Shown here: piece by piece, positions 7,797 to 15,955 of the stretch | Layout: each line of letters starts with the position of its first letter | Numbering within the stretch: the stretch's first letter is position 1 | From: a virus | DNA: 21,789 nt | Reading direction: 5' to 3' (one strand) | Virus record (IMG/VR): IMGVR_UViG_3300034106_000633 | Span: 1-21,789 of that record | Position numbers and translations under genes: made by a program | The notes under the pieces: generated by a model | Told to the model about the DNA's origin: nothing | Seen by the model: only the letters and a program-made list of their open reading frames with translations | Database searches by the model: none

Positions 7797-8702
7797 TTAT
7801 TTGTTTCTGATTTGTTCTAACTTTCTCTGAGCCCATTCAACTCCAGCGTCACCACCCCATGCAAGCCACATTAAACGACCGCAACCGTCACCTAATTCCT
7901 TTTGTGAACTTTGTCTATGTCGCTCAAAACTTGCCATTCGTGAAATTGTATCTTCGCTTATATTTTCACCGTTTGCTAATTGGTTTGCTCGTGCTTTTCC
8001 TACAGGCGTACCACAATCACCCCATCCGTTTTCTTCAGCATAACGTAAAGCTATCTTAGCGTTTTCGCTTGCCTCTTTTGGATAGTCGTTGTAAGTTTCT
8101 AAATTGTAGTTTTCGTCTTTTAGTATTAAATCACGAATAGCTTTTATTAACCTATCATCTTCGGTTTCTTGTAAACTCATTTCATATTTGTCTACAAAGT
8201 AACCCTCAATGCTGAATCCTTTTACTTCACCAGCTTTTACCTTGTTCCAAATCTCATCGTTATTTACTTTCATTGAAATCATCCAAGTTCCTTTCGGTAA
8301 ATTGAATCCGTATTTTGCTGACTTGTCTTGTTTCTCATCTTCAATAATCCAGCTTTCAACAACACTCATACCGTCTAACATTTTCTTTTCATGTTCTAAC
8401 GTTGCGTTGTTTTGGTTGGCTCTCATTAAGAATAACTCAGATGCTTTGCGTACTGTTTCCTCACTAAAATAAATATAGAACTCTTTGTCTCCGTTTTTAC
8501 GGTAAATCTGTTTATTAGGAACTAAAGCTGCGCCCATTAAGATACGTTTTTCACCGTCAACTTCTTTAAGTTCTACTTCGTGTTTTTTTAAGGCTACAAA
8601 ATTCTCTTCGATTGCAGGACTTTCAACTACTGAAACCGCATTGATACCGCTTTCGATTTTATTCTCATCAATTAGCAGTTCTATAATTTCCATCTTTGCC
8701 AT
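7797..8702 (-). CDS. XkdF-like prohead protease with conserved C-terminal domain
   Basis: The protein has 301 residues. Residues about 1-175 match the XkdF/Peptidase_S78_2 pattern, with NAVSVVESPAIEENFVAL, then GAALVPNKQIYRKNG. TLEHEKKMLDG carries the likely catalytic His104, and VKAGEVKGFSIEGYF carries the likely nucleophile Ser164. These enzymes cleave scaffold and capsid N termini during prohead maturation. Residues about 205-301 form a second domain (DYPKEASENAKIALRYAEEN, GTPVGKARANQLANGE, TISRMASFERHRQ, GCGRLMWLAWGGDAGVEWAQ). I know this domain as a frequent companion of phage proteases and related head proteins; its function is unclear. The gene opens the head module after the tape measure. 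Confidence 0.85.
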   Translation of the reverse strand: MAKMEIIELLIDENKIESGINAVSVVESPAIEENFVALKKHEVELKEVDGEKRILMGAALVPNKQIYRKNGDKEFYIYFSEETVRKASELFLMRANQNNATLEHEKKMLDGMSVVESWIIEDEKQDKSAKYGFNLPKGTWMISMKVNNDEIWNKVKAGEVKGFSIEGYFVDKYEMSLQETEDDRLIKAIRDLILKDENYNLETYNDYPKEASENAKIALRYAEENGWGDCGTPVGKARANQLANGENISEDTISRMASFERHRQSSQKELGDGCGRLMWLAWGGDAGVEWAQRKLEQIRNK

Positions 8703-8713
8703 AACTATCTAAC

Positions 8714-10663
8714 TTATAATGTTGCGTTTTGTACTCTATTTCTATCCAAAGCCTGTGCGCTTGTAACTTCACCACTCACTACATATGCCTTTGTTGGCTG
8801 TTGCTGTAATGTTGCTAATTGATTTACGCCACTTGTTCCTATAGTTTGAAATTGAGGTGCCATAGCACCACCACCAGCACCACCGCCTCCACCACTTGGG
8901 TTTTGAGCTGAAGGAGGGCTTCCCCCACCCAAAGTTTTTAAAGCTTTTGCAGTTGCTGCAATGTTAGCAGCGATTCCAATACCTGTTGAAATATTATTCA
9001 TTGCTATAACTGGCGCAGCTGCTGCCCCACTTGTTGCTATTGCTTGAGGAGTTGCTAAAGCTCCAGCGTTTGCTAACTTATTTGAAATAATCATTTTTGC
9101 AATACCTATTGCGCTTTCTGCAATTACTGCTGCTTTTTGAACTCCTTTTTGCTTTTCAAATAAACTCGCTATTAATTGAACGCCTTGTAATGCCGTGTCT
9201 AAACCTTGTTGTTGTAACGCTGCTTTTTGTTCTGCTGCTGCCTTAGCTGCTGCAATTTCTTTTTCTGTTGCTTCTTTATCTAAAGCAGCCTTTTTTTCTT
9301 TTGCTACCTTGTCATTTTCATAAGCTATGTTTTGATATTTTAAATTAATATCGTTTAGCTCATTCATTTTAGCCAATTCAATTTCTGCAAGTGCGTCTTT
9401 ATTTCCTTCCGCTAAAGTTTCAAGTTCAAAATATTTGTCATTAACTAATAAAATTTCACGTTCTTGTTCTGTTAAACTATTTTGAAAGTTTTGTTCTGCA
9501 ATATCTTCTAATCTTTTATTAAGTTCGTTTTGTTGTTCAATTGCTAAACGTGCTGCTTCTGCGTTTGCGCTTTTTATTAAATCGTTTTTTTCTTTATTAG
9601 CGTCTATTGTTTTTTGAGCTTCTGTTTTATTTATTTCTTTAATAGAAAGTTGAAAACCTGCTTGTTGATTTTTTAATTCAGTTAATTTTTCCTCTGCCGC
9701 CTTTATTGCTTTGTCTCCTTCCGATGCTGTCTCTTTGGGGTCAAATATTAATTCGGCTGCGCTTGTTTTCGCACCTTCAAACCATTTTGCCAATCCGCTA
9801 TCTTGACCTAAGTATTCAGCAACCTTATCCACTCCTTTTAAAAGCATTTCAAGTGGCTTAGCTATAAAATCAATTATTCCGACTAAAATATCTCTGTTTC
9901 TTTTAGCCGCTTCAACCTGTGCTTTCTTTGTAGCTTTTTGATTTTCTAAATTTGTTTCAGCTATTTTAATTGTAGCATCAAGCTCAGTTATTTTAAGTTG
10001 CAAAATTTCCTTTTCGCTTTTGCCTTGTAGCTTTAATATATTATCTTGCTTATCTAATGCCGATACTTTTGCCTCTGATGCCTCTAAATTAGCACTTGTT
10101 TTTTCATTTAATTTAGTTTGTTCATCACTTACACCACTAACCGCTTCCTTAATGTCATCCCAATAAGCTACAACAGTGCCTAATGCAACTACAAAAAGAC
10201 CTATACCCGTTGCTGCTAAAGCTCCTTTAATTCCTTTTAAAGCATTTATAGCAACCGAACCCAATTGTTTAAAAGCACGTCCAGCATCTTCTAAGCCTTC
10301 AAGTCCTTGCGCTAAAGCCATTGCACTTTGAACACGTAACATTGTTTCTTGTAGCTTTTCGGATTCTACCCCTACTAAACCCATTGCGCCCTCTACAGCA
10401 CTAAAACCACTTGCAACCGAACTAACTGACTTTCCTAAAGCATTAAACGCCCCTTCACCTTTAAACGCTTTAATAGCGTCGTTTGTGTCTTCGATACGGT
10501 CTTTTAAACCTGCTGCTTTCTTTGCTGCTTCTGCTGCTTGTTGTGATGTTTCACCGTATGCAGCTGCAACTTTTTGTAATTCAATAACAGCTTCTTTGTA
10601 TTGTTGTTTAAGGGTTTTACTATTATCTTGAATTTCTAACTCAATTGTTCTTTTTTCTGCCAT
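8714..10663 (-). CDS. Tape measure protein
   Basis: The protein has 649 residues and is rich in Ala, Lys, Glu and Gln. A long coiled-coil N-terminal part (about 10-70) is followed by SSVASGFSAVEGAMGLVGVE and a hydrophobic segment at about 148-167 (ALAATGIGLFVVALGTVVAY). Long charged helices follow (about 180-490). A second hydrophobic Ala/Ile-rich part (about 510-580) and a Gly-rich linker (about 582-605) come next, and the tail end reads PTKAYVVSGEVTSAQALDRN. This architecture is typical of tape measure proteins, which set tail length and enter the host envelope with the DNA. At the usual rule of about 1.5 angstrom per residue, the tail would be near 100 nm. The start codon overlaps the preceding 52-residue gene. 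Confidence 0.9.
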   Translation of the reverse strand: MAEKRTIELEIQDNSKTLKQQYKEAVIELQKVAAAYGETSQQAAEAAKKAAGLKDRIEDTNDAIKAFKGEGAFNALGKSVSSVASGFSAVEGAMGLVGVESEKLQETMLRVQSAMALAQGLEGLEDAGRAFKQLGSVAINALKGIKGALAATGIGLFVVALGTVVAYWDDIKEAVSGVSDEQTKLNEKTSANLEASEAKVSALDKQDNILKLQGKSEKEILQLKITELDATIKIAETNLENQKATKKAQVEAAKRNRDILVGIIDFIAKPLEMLLKGVDKVAEYLGQDSGLAKWFEGAKTSAAELIFDPKETASEGDKAIKAAEEKLTELKNQQAGFQLSIKEINKTEAQKTIDANKEKNDLIKSANAEAARLAIEQQNELNKRLEDIAEQNFQNSLTEQEREILLVNDKYFELETLAEGNKDALAEIELAKMNELNDINLKYQNIAYENDKVAKEKKAALDKEATEKEIAAAKAAAEQKAALQQQGLDTALQGVQLIASLFEKQKGVQKAAVIAESAIGIAKMIISNKLANAGALATPQAIATSGAAAAPVIAMNNISTGIGIAANIAATAKALKTLGGGSPPSAQNPSGGGGGAGGGAMAPQFQTIGTSGVNQLATLQQQPTKAYVVSGEVTSAQALDRNRVQNATL

Positions 10664-10799
10664 CGTGTTTTCTTTTCACTTGTTTATAAATCTTTTTTAA
10701 ATTGGAAGTGTATTCGTGTTTTCCTTTGGCAATATCCACTATTTCACTCACGTTAAAAAAGTCATCCGTTTTTAAAAGTTCTAATATCTGTGCTATCAT
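10641..10799 (-). CDS. 52-residue protein coupled to the tape measure gene
   Basis: A frame of 52 residues starts at the ATG at 10797-10799, which overlaps the stop of the large tail gene as ATGA. It ends at 10641, 23 bases inside the tape measure gene. It begins MIAQILELLKTDDFFNVSEI and ends in a basic stretch (KKIYKQVKRKHDGRKKNN). The first half looks like two short helices. The double overlap and full use of the gap make it a likely real gene. A tail-assembly accessory role is a guess from position only. It holds two copies of the AAAACACGA motif, one running over the tape measure start codon. Confidence 0.65.
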   Translation of the reverse strand: MIAQILELLKTDDFFNVSEIVDIAKGKHEYTSNLKKIYKQVKRKHDGRKKNN

Positions 10800-13117
10800 T
10801 CTTGTACTATAATTATGTCTTGCGTTAATAAAGTTCCTGCTGTATTAAAATATGATACTACTACTGTAATTACTTGAACCGAACTTTCCTCTGTAATTAG
10901 ATTTAATTCAGTTTCTGTAATTATTGGATTCGTGTTTTCGGCTAATATCTTTGAAGTTGTGTTTGGATTTGCAGGAATACACACCTCAACCAACTGATTT
11001 TGGTAAATTGTACTCGGAGTAATCGTAACACCCGAAAAAGAACTTGTAATTGTAGCGTATGCACTCCCATTTATAAAAGGAATATTGATATCTAAACATT
11101 GCGCACTTGAATCTGGGTTAATAGGCTCTTGCGCTATCAATGGTCGGAAGTCTAAATACAAACTGAAATTCACCTCGCCAGTTGTAAGGTTGCTTTTCAT
11201 TTCGTTTATAATGTATCTCTTATCACGAATTATAAGTCTATCGTTCAATCTAAGCGATGTTAATAGGCTAATTGGTAAAACAGTCTTAACCGTTACTAAA
11301 CGTTGCTTTAAATCGAATAAATTAGATAAATACGGAAAGTAATATGTTGCATATAATCCGTTGCTTATTGTTTCATTGTGTATTATGCTGTTATCTGCTC
11401 CAAAGTTTAAACTGTATTTCGTGTTTTGGTAGGTTAAATCTTGACCAAATAACATATACGAATCTATATTATCGTAATTAACGCCATTGTAAAATCTTAT
11501 GTCATGAGGTAATGAATCGCTTTCGCCATACATATAAAGCAAACAAGGCTTTGGAGTGTACGCTTGATAGTTTTCGTTAAGGGCATATCCTAAAATTGCG
11601 TAATTGTTACCACTAACTGAACGTTGGAATAATAAATTTTCAAATGGACTTTCAATAGTATATTCTCCACCGTCATAATCAAATTGGTAATTCATATCAC
11701 CGTATTTTTGATTGTAGGTTTTGAAGTAATTTTTATTTGTAAATGCTTCGCTTTCTTGATATGTGAAATTTATCTTTTTGAATAACGGAACTCTACTTAC
11801 ATCAATTGAATCTAAATCCGTGTTTTCGGTTATATCAACAATAGCTCCTTGACTGTACCATAAATCCAAAGGCAACACTTGATAAACATCTTGCTCAACA
11901 GGAACGCAAGTCATATTGAACTCTTTTAGCACTCCCGAAAAGAAATCAGCGACTTTCATATCAGGCATTACGTTGTTTAAATTTACGTTGCCCGATAATG
12001 TTGTTTGAACTGTACTAATTTGAGATAGATTATTTAATCCTTGAATTGCTTGGATTTGATAAATAATATTCATGTCAACACTCATTGGTACTGTTGCTCT
12101 TAACTTAAATGTTAAAACCGTATTTAAACCAATCGTGTTTTGAAAAGATACATTTCCAAAGTTCCCAGTAGTGTCTCCAGTTATTGTTTGAGTATAATTT
12201 CCGTTTTGAAAAACATCAATATAAAAAGTCCCAGCAGCCGATAAATTTAATACTTCAAAATAAACTGTGTGAAATTGTACACCAACAGCGTACAAAATAT
12301 TTATTTGGTCTTGGTAAATATCTACATATTGAGGTAAAGACGGATTTGGAATATTAGGGGCTGCAATTACAGTTGCTAATATTTGGTCTATTAATACATC
12401 AGACTGCTGACTTACCCATTGATATTCTATCGTGTTTTTGCCCCATAAAAATAGTTTCTTAAATCTTTCATCGTTAAAAAACGAACTATCAAATGTTATT
12501 CCGTATTTGTCTTCAATAGCTTCAAATATCTTACTTACTTTGACAGCAGGGAAAAGCTCATCGTATTGGATAGCATGAGCGTTTTGCGTTATGTCTTGCG
12601 TTCCATGATAATAAGTCCATAACCGCGTGTTGGCAATTAACGGATAGCGAACATCAAAATCTGTTACCGTGTCAGTTATTCTATTATAAATATTAGTTCC
12701 AGTAAAGGCAAATTCTAAATCGCTGTAATCTAAGTCTTTTAATTTATCCTCTCCAAACTTGTCTTTTAATGAAAGTATGTCGCCATAAAAAGTAATAGTG
12801 TAACTTTCTACTTGTCCGTTTTTTACATTCGCCTTTTCGAGCTGTATCTTTCCACGCCTAAAAAACGTTAAGTCAATTTCAATAAAAGCATCACGCCTTA
12901 AATTTTGGTCTATTGTAGGATTTACATCTGACTGATAAAAGTGTTCAAATATCTCATTGTTATGAGGTGAAGCAGGAACGGTAAAACTTTGCGAAAAGTC
13001 TGTGAATACCTTTGATATGTCCGAAATATTCTGAACGCTGGAAGTTACGTTAATCTGTTCATCGTTGAATAACTCTACTTGAACACCCTCAATAAATAAA
13101 CCGACTATCCGTTTCAT
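10796..13117 (-). CDS. Large tail protein, probable distal tail or baseplate hub component
   Basis: The protein has 773 residues. The N terminus (MKRIVGLFIEGVQVELFNDE, then SDISKVFTDFSQSFTVPAS) resembles phage tail proteins that start with a tube- or hub-like fold. The middle holds long beta-rich stretches. At about 400-440 there is a segment MKVADFFSGVLKEFNMTCVP with VYQVLPLDLWYSQG. About 580-660 reads like a domain for hub assembly (LRLNDRLIIRDKRYIINEMK). The C-terminal 100 residues are Thr/Asn/Ser-rich and look like an Ig-like appendage. Start and preceding stop overlap as ATGA. It sits just before the tape measure region, whereas hubs usually follow it, so the exact role is uncertain. Confidence 0.65.
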   Translation of the reverse strand: MKRIVGLFIEGVQVELFNDEQINVTSSVQNISDISKVFTDFSQSFTVPASPHNNEIFEHFYQSDVNPTIDQNLRRDAFIEIDLTFFRRGKIQLEKANVKNGQVESYTITFYGDILSLKDKFGEDKLKDLDYSDLEFAFTGTNIYNRITDTVTDFDVRYPLIANTRLWTYYHGTQDITQNAHAIQYDELFPAVKVSKIFEAIEDKYGITFDSSFFNDERFKKLFLWGKNTIEYQWVSQQSDVLIDQILATVIAAPNIPNPSLPQYVDIYQDQINILYAVGVQFHTVYFEVLNLSAAGTFYIDVFQNGNYTQTITGDTTGNFGNVSFQNTIGLNTVLTFKLRATVPMSVDMNIIYQIQAIQGLNNLSQISTVQTTLSGNVNLNNVMPDMKVADFFSGVLKEFNMTCVPVEQDVYQVLPLDLWYSQGAIVDITENTDLDSIDVSRVPLFKKINFTYQESEAFTNKNYFKTYNQKYGDMNYQFDYDGGEYTIESPFENLLFQRSVSGNNYAILGYALNENYQAYTPKPCLLYMYGESDSLPHDIRFYNGVNYDNIDSYMLFGQDLTYQNTKYSLNFGADNSIIHNETISNGLYATYYFPYLSNLFDLKQRLVTVKTVLPISLLTSLRLNDRLIIRDKRYIINEMKSNLTTGEVNFSLYLDFRPLIAQEPINPDSSAQCLDINIPFINGSAYATITSSFSGVTITPSTIYQNQLVEVCIPANPNTTSKILAENTNPIITETELNLITEESSVQVITVVVSYFNTAGTLLTQDIIIVQE

Positions 13118-14205
13118 ATTACGTTGTTAATTGTGTTGTAAGAAAAGTCAAACTCTAATTGATAGTTAATCGTCTTTTGGTTTATGTTCTTAAATAGTTC
13201 AGTGCTTTGTGTTTTTAAAGTAGCTGGTAAACTATTGATTAATATCCTTTCACTTAGCATAAGTTGCTTAAGTAAATTGTTATAACTTTCATCTACCCAG
13301 TCCGTGTTTACCTTTATTGAGTTTTTTCCGTTTGTGTTGAAACTCTTTGTTTGCCCTTCTAAAGTGTTGTAATTTGGAAAAGTGGACTGCATTAAATTGT
13401 ATTTCGTGTTTTCAACGCTTAGGATGTTATTTGAAGCTGCATAAAACCAAGTCCTTTGCCATGCTCCATATTGATTTACAAAGTCGCATAATACAGGCGT
13501 ATATCTACAATTTAAATTCGGCTTGAATGTTGCTTCCCATAATGATGTAAATGTAATTCCGGATAAAGTGCCTATTTGAAATTTATTTCCATCGGCATAA
13601 TTATTTGGGTGAACTCTGTAAACGTCTTTTAAAGTGGGAGTCAATGAAGATATATTAACAGTGGTTACGGCTCCAGTTCTTAAATTAGTATATCTCGCTC
13701 GATAAAGCGTATCGGTTAATACAGTGGCATGACCTCCTCTATAAGCATTATTTGAGCTTGGATTAATAGAACTATCATAAGCATAAGTAAACGTTCCCTG
13801 ATCGTGTAAAACTGTAGTAACCGAATATAAATTAGGATTATAACCTTGTTCGTAATACCCAAAGCCATCAAATGCTTTATAAGTTGTAGTACTTAAAAGC
13901 GTGTAAACTCCTGTATCTAATTTATAACGTTTTACTTGTGCGTTGCACCATTGTGTTGTTTCGGAATCTGGCGTAGTATTATATATTTGTTGTCGTACAT
14001 TCCAACTTATGTACTCTCGGATGTAAGGTGAAATATTATAATACGTGTTTACGTTGTTTGAAGCTGGAATTAATTTGCTAAGTATATATTGAGGGTCGGT
14101 TGGTGCTGAGCCAGTTCCGTTCCATAATCTTAATTCTATCTTTGAACCCTCTTGACCTGTTTCGGATATTTCGATTATATAAGGTGAACGTGCGAAAATA
14201 CTCAT
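13114..14205 (-). CDS. Tail structural protein, family seen in Bacteroidota phages
   Basis: The protein has 363 residues and is rich in Tyr, Asn and Thr, with beta-type patterning and few charged clusters. It begins MSIFARSPYIIEISETGQEG with IELRLWNG. The middle reads YYNISPYIREYISW, and near residue 230 CRYTPVLCDFVNQYGAWQRT followed by WFYAASN. I recall this CDFVNQYGAWQRT wording from structural genes of flavobacterial phages but not a proven function. Both ends overlap neighbours by four bases (ATGA at 14202-14205 and 13114-13117), so it is translated with the gp10-like protein before and the large tail protein after. A tail or baseplate subunit is likely. Confidence 0.6.
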   Translation of the reverse strand: MSIFARSPYIIEISETGQEGSKIELRLWNGTGSAPTDPQYILSKLIPASNNVNTYYNISPYIREYISWNVRQQIYNTTPDSETTQWCNAQVKRYKLDTGVYTLLSTTTYKAFDGFGYYEQGYNPNLYSVTTVLHDQGTFTYAYDSSINPSSNNAYRGGHATVLTDTLYRARYTNLRTGAVTTVNISSLTPTLKDVYRVHPNNYADGNKFQIGTLSGITFTSLWEATFKPNLNCRYTPVLCDFVNQYGAWQRTWFYAASNNILSVENTKYNLMQSTFPNYNTLEGQTKSFNTNGKNSIKVNTDWVDESYNNLLKQLMLSERILINSLPATLKTQSTELFKNINQKTINYQLEFDFSYNTINNVI

Positions 14206-14726
14206 TTTATATTTTTTAAGTTTTGATTTAATATTGAATTTAAAAGCGTTTCAGCATCTAATCCGTATTTATCTATTAACACGTCCGGAAGTTTCTTAAA
14301 TGCTTTCTCAAATGGCTTAGTAAAGAACAAGCTTGGTTTGATTCCGTATTTTTGTATATGCGCAGCCAAAGCAAATTTAATTCCTGAACGTGACGCAAAT
14401 TGACCGCCTTGTTTTCTCGGTGCTAATCCTTTTCGAACTACCCATTTATCAAAGTGTCTCGGACTTGGTCTATTTGATAAACCTGATTTATATGAATAAT
14501 CTGTATTGTATTTTTTATGAGTACCCGAAACCCCTTTATCTTGGAAGTTACCGTAAGCCTCCATGTCAAAATAAACGCCGATTGAATTTGGGAACTCTTT
14601 TACTTCACCTTTTATTGAGCTGGATAATTTTCCAGACGTATCTTTATTTTGTCGCTTTAATTCGGCTTTCGCTTGGCTAACAACTTCATCTCTAAATTTC
14701 TGTAAGGCTTTTAGTGTTTCACTCAT
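14202..14726 (-). CDS. HK97 gp10-like tail completion (neck) protein
   Basis: I chose the ATG at 14724-14726, which overlaps the preceding stop as TAATG. This gives 174 residues starting MSETLKALQKFRDEVVSQ. A TTG at 14732 would add only two residues. The protein opens with a basic helix (SQAKAELKRQNKDTSGKLSS), continues with VYFDMEAYGNFQDKGVSGT and ends with FFTKPFEKAFKKLPDVL. The order of N-terminal helix, YG-F-DKG loop and late P-F--KPFEKA helix is that of HK97 gp10 and related proteins, which join the tail to the head connector. Context within the tail module agrees. Confidence 0.72.
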   Translation of the reverse strand: MSETLKALQKFRDEVVSQAKAELKRQNKDTSGKLSSSIKGEVKEFPNSIGVYFDMEAYGNFQDKGVSGTHKKYNTDYSYKSGLSNRPSPRHFDKWVVRKGLAPRKQGGQFASRSGIKFALAAHIQKYGIKPSLFFTKPFEKAFKKLPDVLIDKYGLDAETLLNSILNQNLKNIK

Positions 14727-15181
14727 TAGCAAATAGTCATTGAGTTAGGAACTAAAATATCGAGTGTCATTGTCCAGCCTGCTAAGTAATTTTCAAAGCG
14801 TTCAGCGAATGGCTCAACTGTTGCGTTACCATCTACCATGAAATTGTCGCTGAATAATTCCCCACGTCTTAAACTTTCGTAAAGCCTATTTTGAACTGCA
14901 AACATTGTATTTAAAACGTCTTGTTCGTTGTTGTCTCCGATAAATATATTCGTGTTTTCGTTCTTTGAAATATCAACAATATCCATACATAAAATAGATA
15001 CATTAAAACGAATTATGTTATTCTCAATCGTGCTACTATTTACAATTATATGCGCTAAAGGAAAAATTGTTTGTTTAGACAAGTCAACAGCGAATATGTC
15101 ACCCTCCGTTACCGTGTTTATAAACGCGTCATTATCGAAGTGTCCTTTTAACGTATCCAGTAAATTATAATAATTACCCAT
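14726..15181 (-). CDS. Tail terminator or completion-like protein
   Basis: The protein has 151 residues and begins MGNYYNLLDTLKGHFDNDAF. TIFPLAHIIVNSS follows, then a strand IIRFNVSILCMDIVDISK. DVLNTMFAVQNRLYESLRRG and FENYLAGWTMTLDILVPN come near the end. The pattern of an early helix, a mid beta strand with V-D, a helix with the N--L phase, and a last strand ending in GW-M-L-I--P is like the gpU/gp17 tail terminator group and related neck proteins. Its stop overlaps the start of the gp10-like gene, its usual partner. The start ATG at 15179-15181 lies within the last codons of the alternative frame from the chaperone-like gene. The assignment is inference from pattern and context. Confidence 0.6.
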   Translation of the reverse strand: MGNYYNLLDTLKGHFDNDAFINTVTEGDIFAVDLSKQTIFPLAHIIVNSSTIENNIIRFNVSILCMDIVDISKNENTNIFIGDNNEQDVLNTMFAVQNRLYESLRRGELFSDNFMVDGNATVEPFAERFENYLAGWTMTLDILVPNSMTIC

Positions 15182-15943
15182 TTTTAAATTTTCTTTTTAA
15201 TTCTCTATTTTCAATTTCAGTTCGCTGTCGCTCGTAAGTAAGGTAGGTAAGGCACTTCCGTATTCCCAATTTGGTAACTTCATCAAACTTTGTAACGTCT
15301 CCTTTAGCGAGTGCATATATTGAATTATACCATCCCCATTGCTTATTGAATTGAGTCCGTTCTGAATAGTCGTGTTGAGTTCCTTGTTCTTCTTCATCTC
15401 CACTTCCAAAGAGGTAAGCGAAGCTTGAACTAAGTCGTTTCCTAAATGATAAAAAAAAACCGATGCTGACATTGCAATATCCAAAGGAGTGTATTTCATT
15501 AACTCAGCGAATTCATCCGTTCCTGAATACGGCATTATTTCGTAAGTGCTTTGTTTCGTTTTTTTGGTTATCGGCCTATAAAGAACTGCCATTGCTTTGT
15601 GAAATGTTTCAACCTTGCCTATATTGTGGTCCAAGTCTACATATTCACCGAAACTCATATCTTCTAAATTAGGAATGAAACCGAATTCCATGTCTTGTAT
15701 TTTAAACGTAGTTTTGAAATCCGTCTTTTGCTGGAATAATTCGTTAAAATGATTAGCCAATCCAACAACATCACTCCATTTAATCTTTAATACGTCACGC
15801 ATATTTAAACCGCAGAAAATTTCAATAGATTTTTGAGCGATTAACTCTTCATCGTTTGAATCCTCAACCAATTTCATGAACTTTTGGTAATTCATTAATG
15901 GAATTTCACTAAGCGTTGTTGGAATTACTATTTCCGTTTTCAT
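15174..15943 (-). CDS. Predicted -1 frameshift product of the chaperone-like gene
   Basis: A -1 shift on T_TTT_TTT at 15458-15452 would join the first 164 residues to a second frame of 92 residues, giving 256 in all. The second frame stops at 15174-15176. It has no in-frame ATG or GTG, and its only TTG lies deep inside. Upstream it is closed by a stop at 15504-15506, so it can be made only by frameshifting. Its sequence looks like real protein: NKQWGWYNSIYALAKGDVTK, FDEVTKLGIRKCLTYLTYER and TEIENRELKRKFKNG, a helical pattern that I recognise from the second part of phage tail chaperones. Lambda gpG/gpGT is the known example of this mechanism. Here both ends share about 255 bases in different frames, which is unusual. 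Confidence 0.7.
15197..15943 (-). CDS. Tail assembly chaperone-like protein, zero-frame product
   Basis: The zero-frame product has 248 residues. It starts MKTEIVIPTTLSEIPLMNYQ and has EIFCGLNMRDVLKIKWSDV, then FGFIPNLEDMSFGEYVDLDH and FHKAMAVLYRPITKK. The last 84 residues (from YHLGNDLVQASLTSLEVEMK to the end) lie downstream of a run of nine T. I recognise the family from flavobacterial phages, where it lies near terminase genes. A tail chaperone role rests on position at the head of the tail module and on the frameshift signature. The gene starts 12 bases after a small gene and ends 16 bases before the next start. No membrane segment is seen. Confidence 0.7.
   Translation of the reverse strand: MKTEIVIPTTLSEIPLMNYQKFMKLVEDSNDEELIAQKSIEIFCGLNMRDVLKIKWSDVVGLANHFNELFQQKTDFKTTFKIQDMEFGFIPNLEDMSFGEYVDLDHNIGKVETFHKAMAVLYRPITKKTKQSTYEIMPYSGTDEFAELMKYTPLDIAMSASVFFYHLGNDLVQASLTSLEVEMKKNKELNTTIQNGLNSISNGDGIIQYMHSLKETLQSLMKLPNWEYGSALPTLLTSDSELKLKIEN
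15452..15458 (-). promoter_or_regulatory. Slippery site for -1 ribosomal frameshifting
   Basis: On the minus strand nine T run from 15459 to 15451. In the zero frame they read GTT TTT TTT TAT, which contains the classic heptamer T_TTT_TTT. A -1 slip continues with TTA TCA TTT AGG. I see no strong stem-loop just downstream, only a weak one (AAGC/GCTT), so any stimulator is unclear. Transcriptional slippage on the same run is an alternative. Confidence 0.68.
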
Positions 15944-15955
15944 ATTTATATAACT

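Noticed and set aside
7481-8586. Shared KHEVEL peptide in the small helical protein and the protease
   Set aside because: The match is six residues and coincides with copies of the AAAACACGA motif. It does not by itself show common origin or a cleavage site.
14727-14732. TTG start at 14732 for the gp10-like gene
   Set aside because: An ATG two codons later overlaps the preceding stop as TAATG, a normal coupled start.
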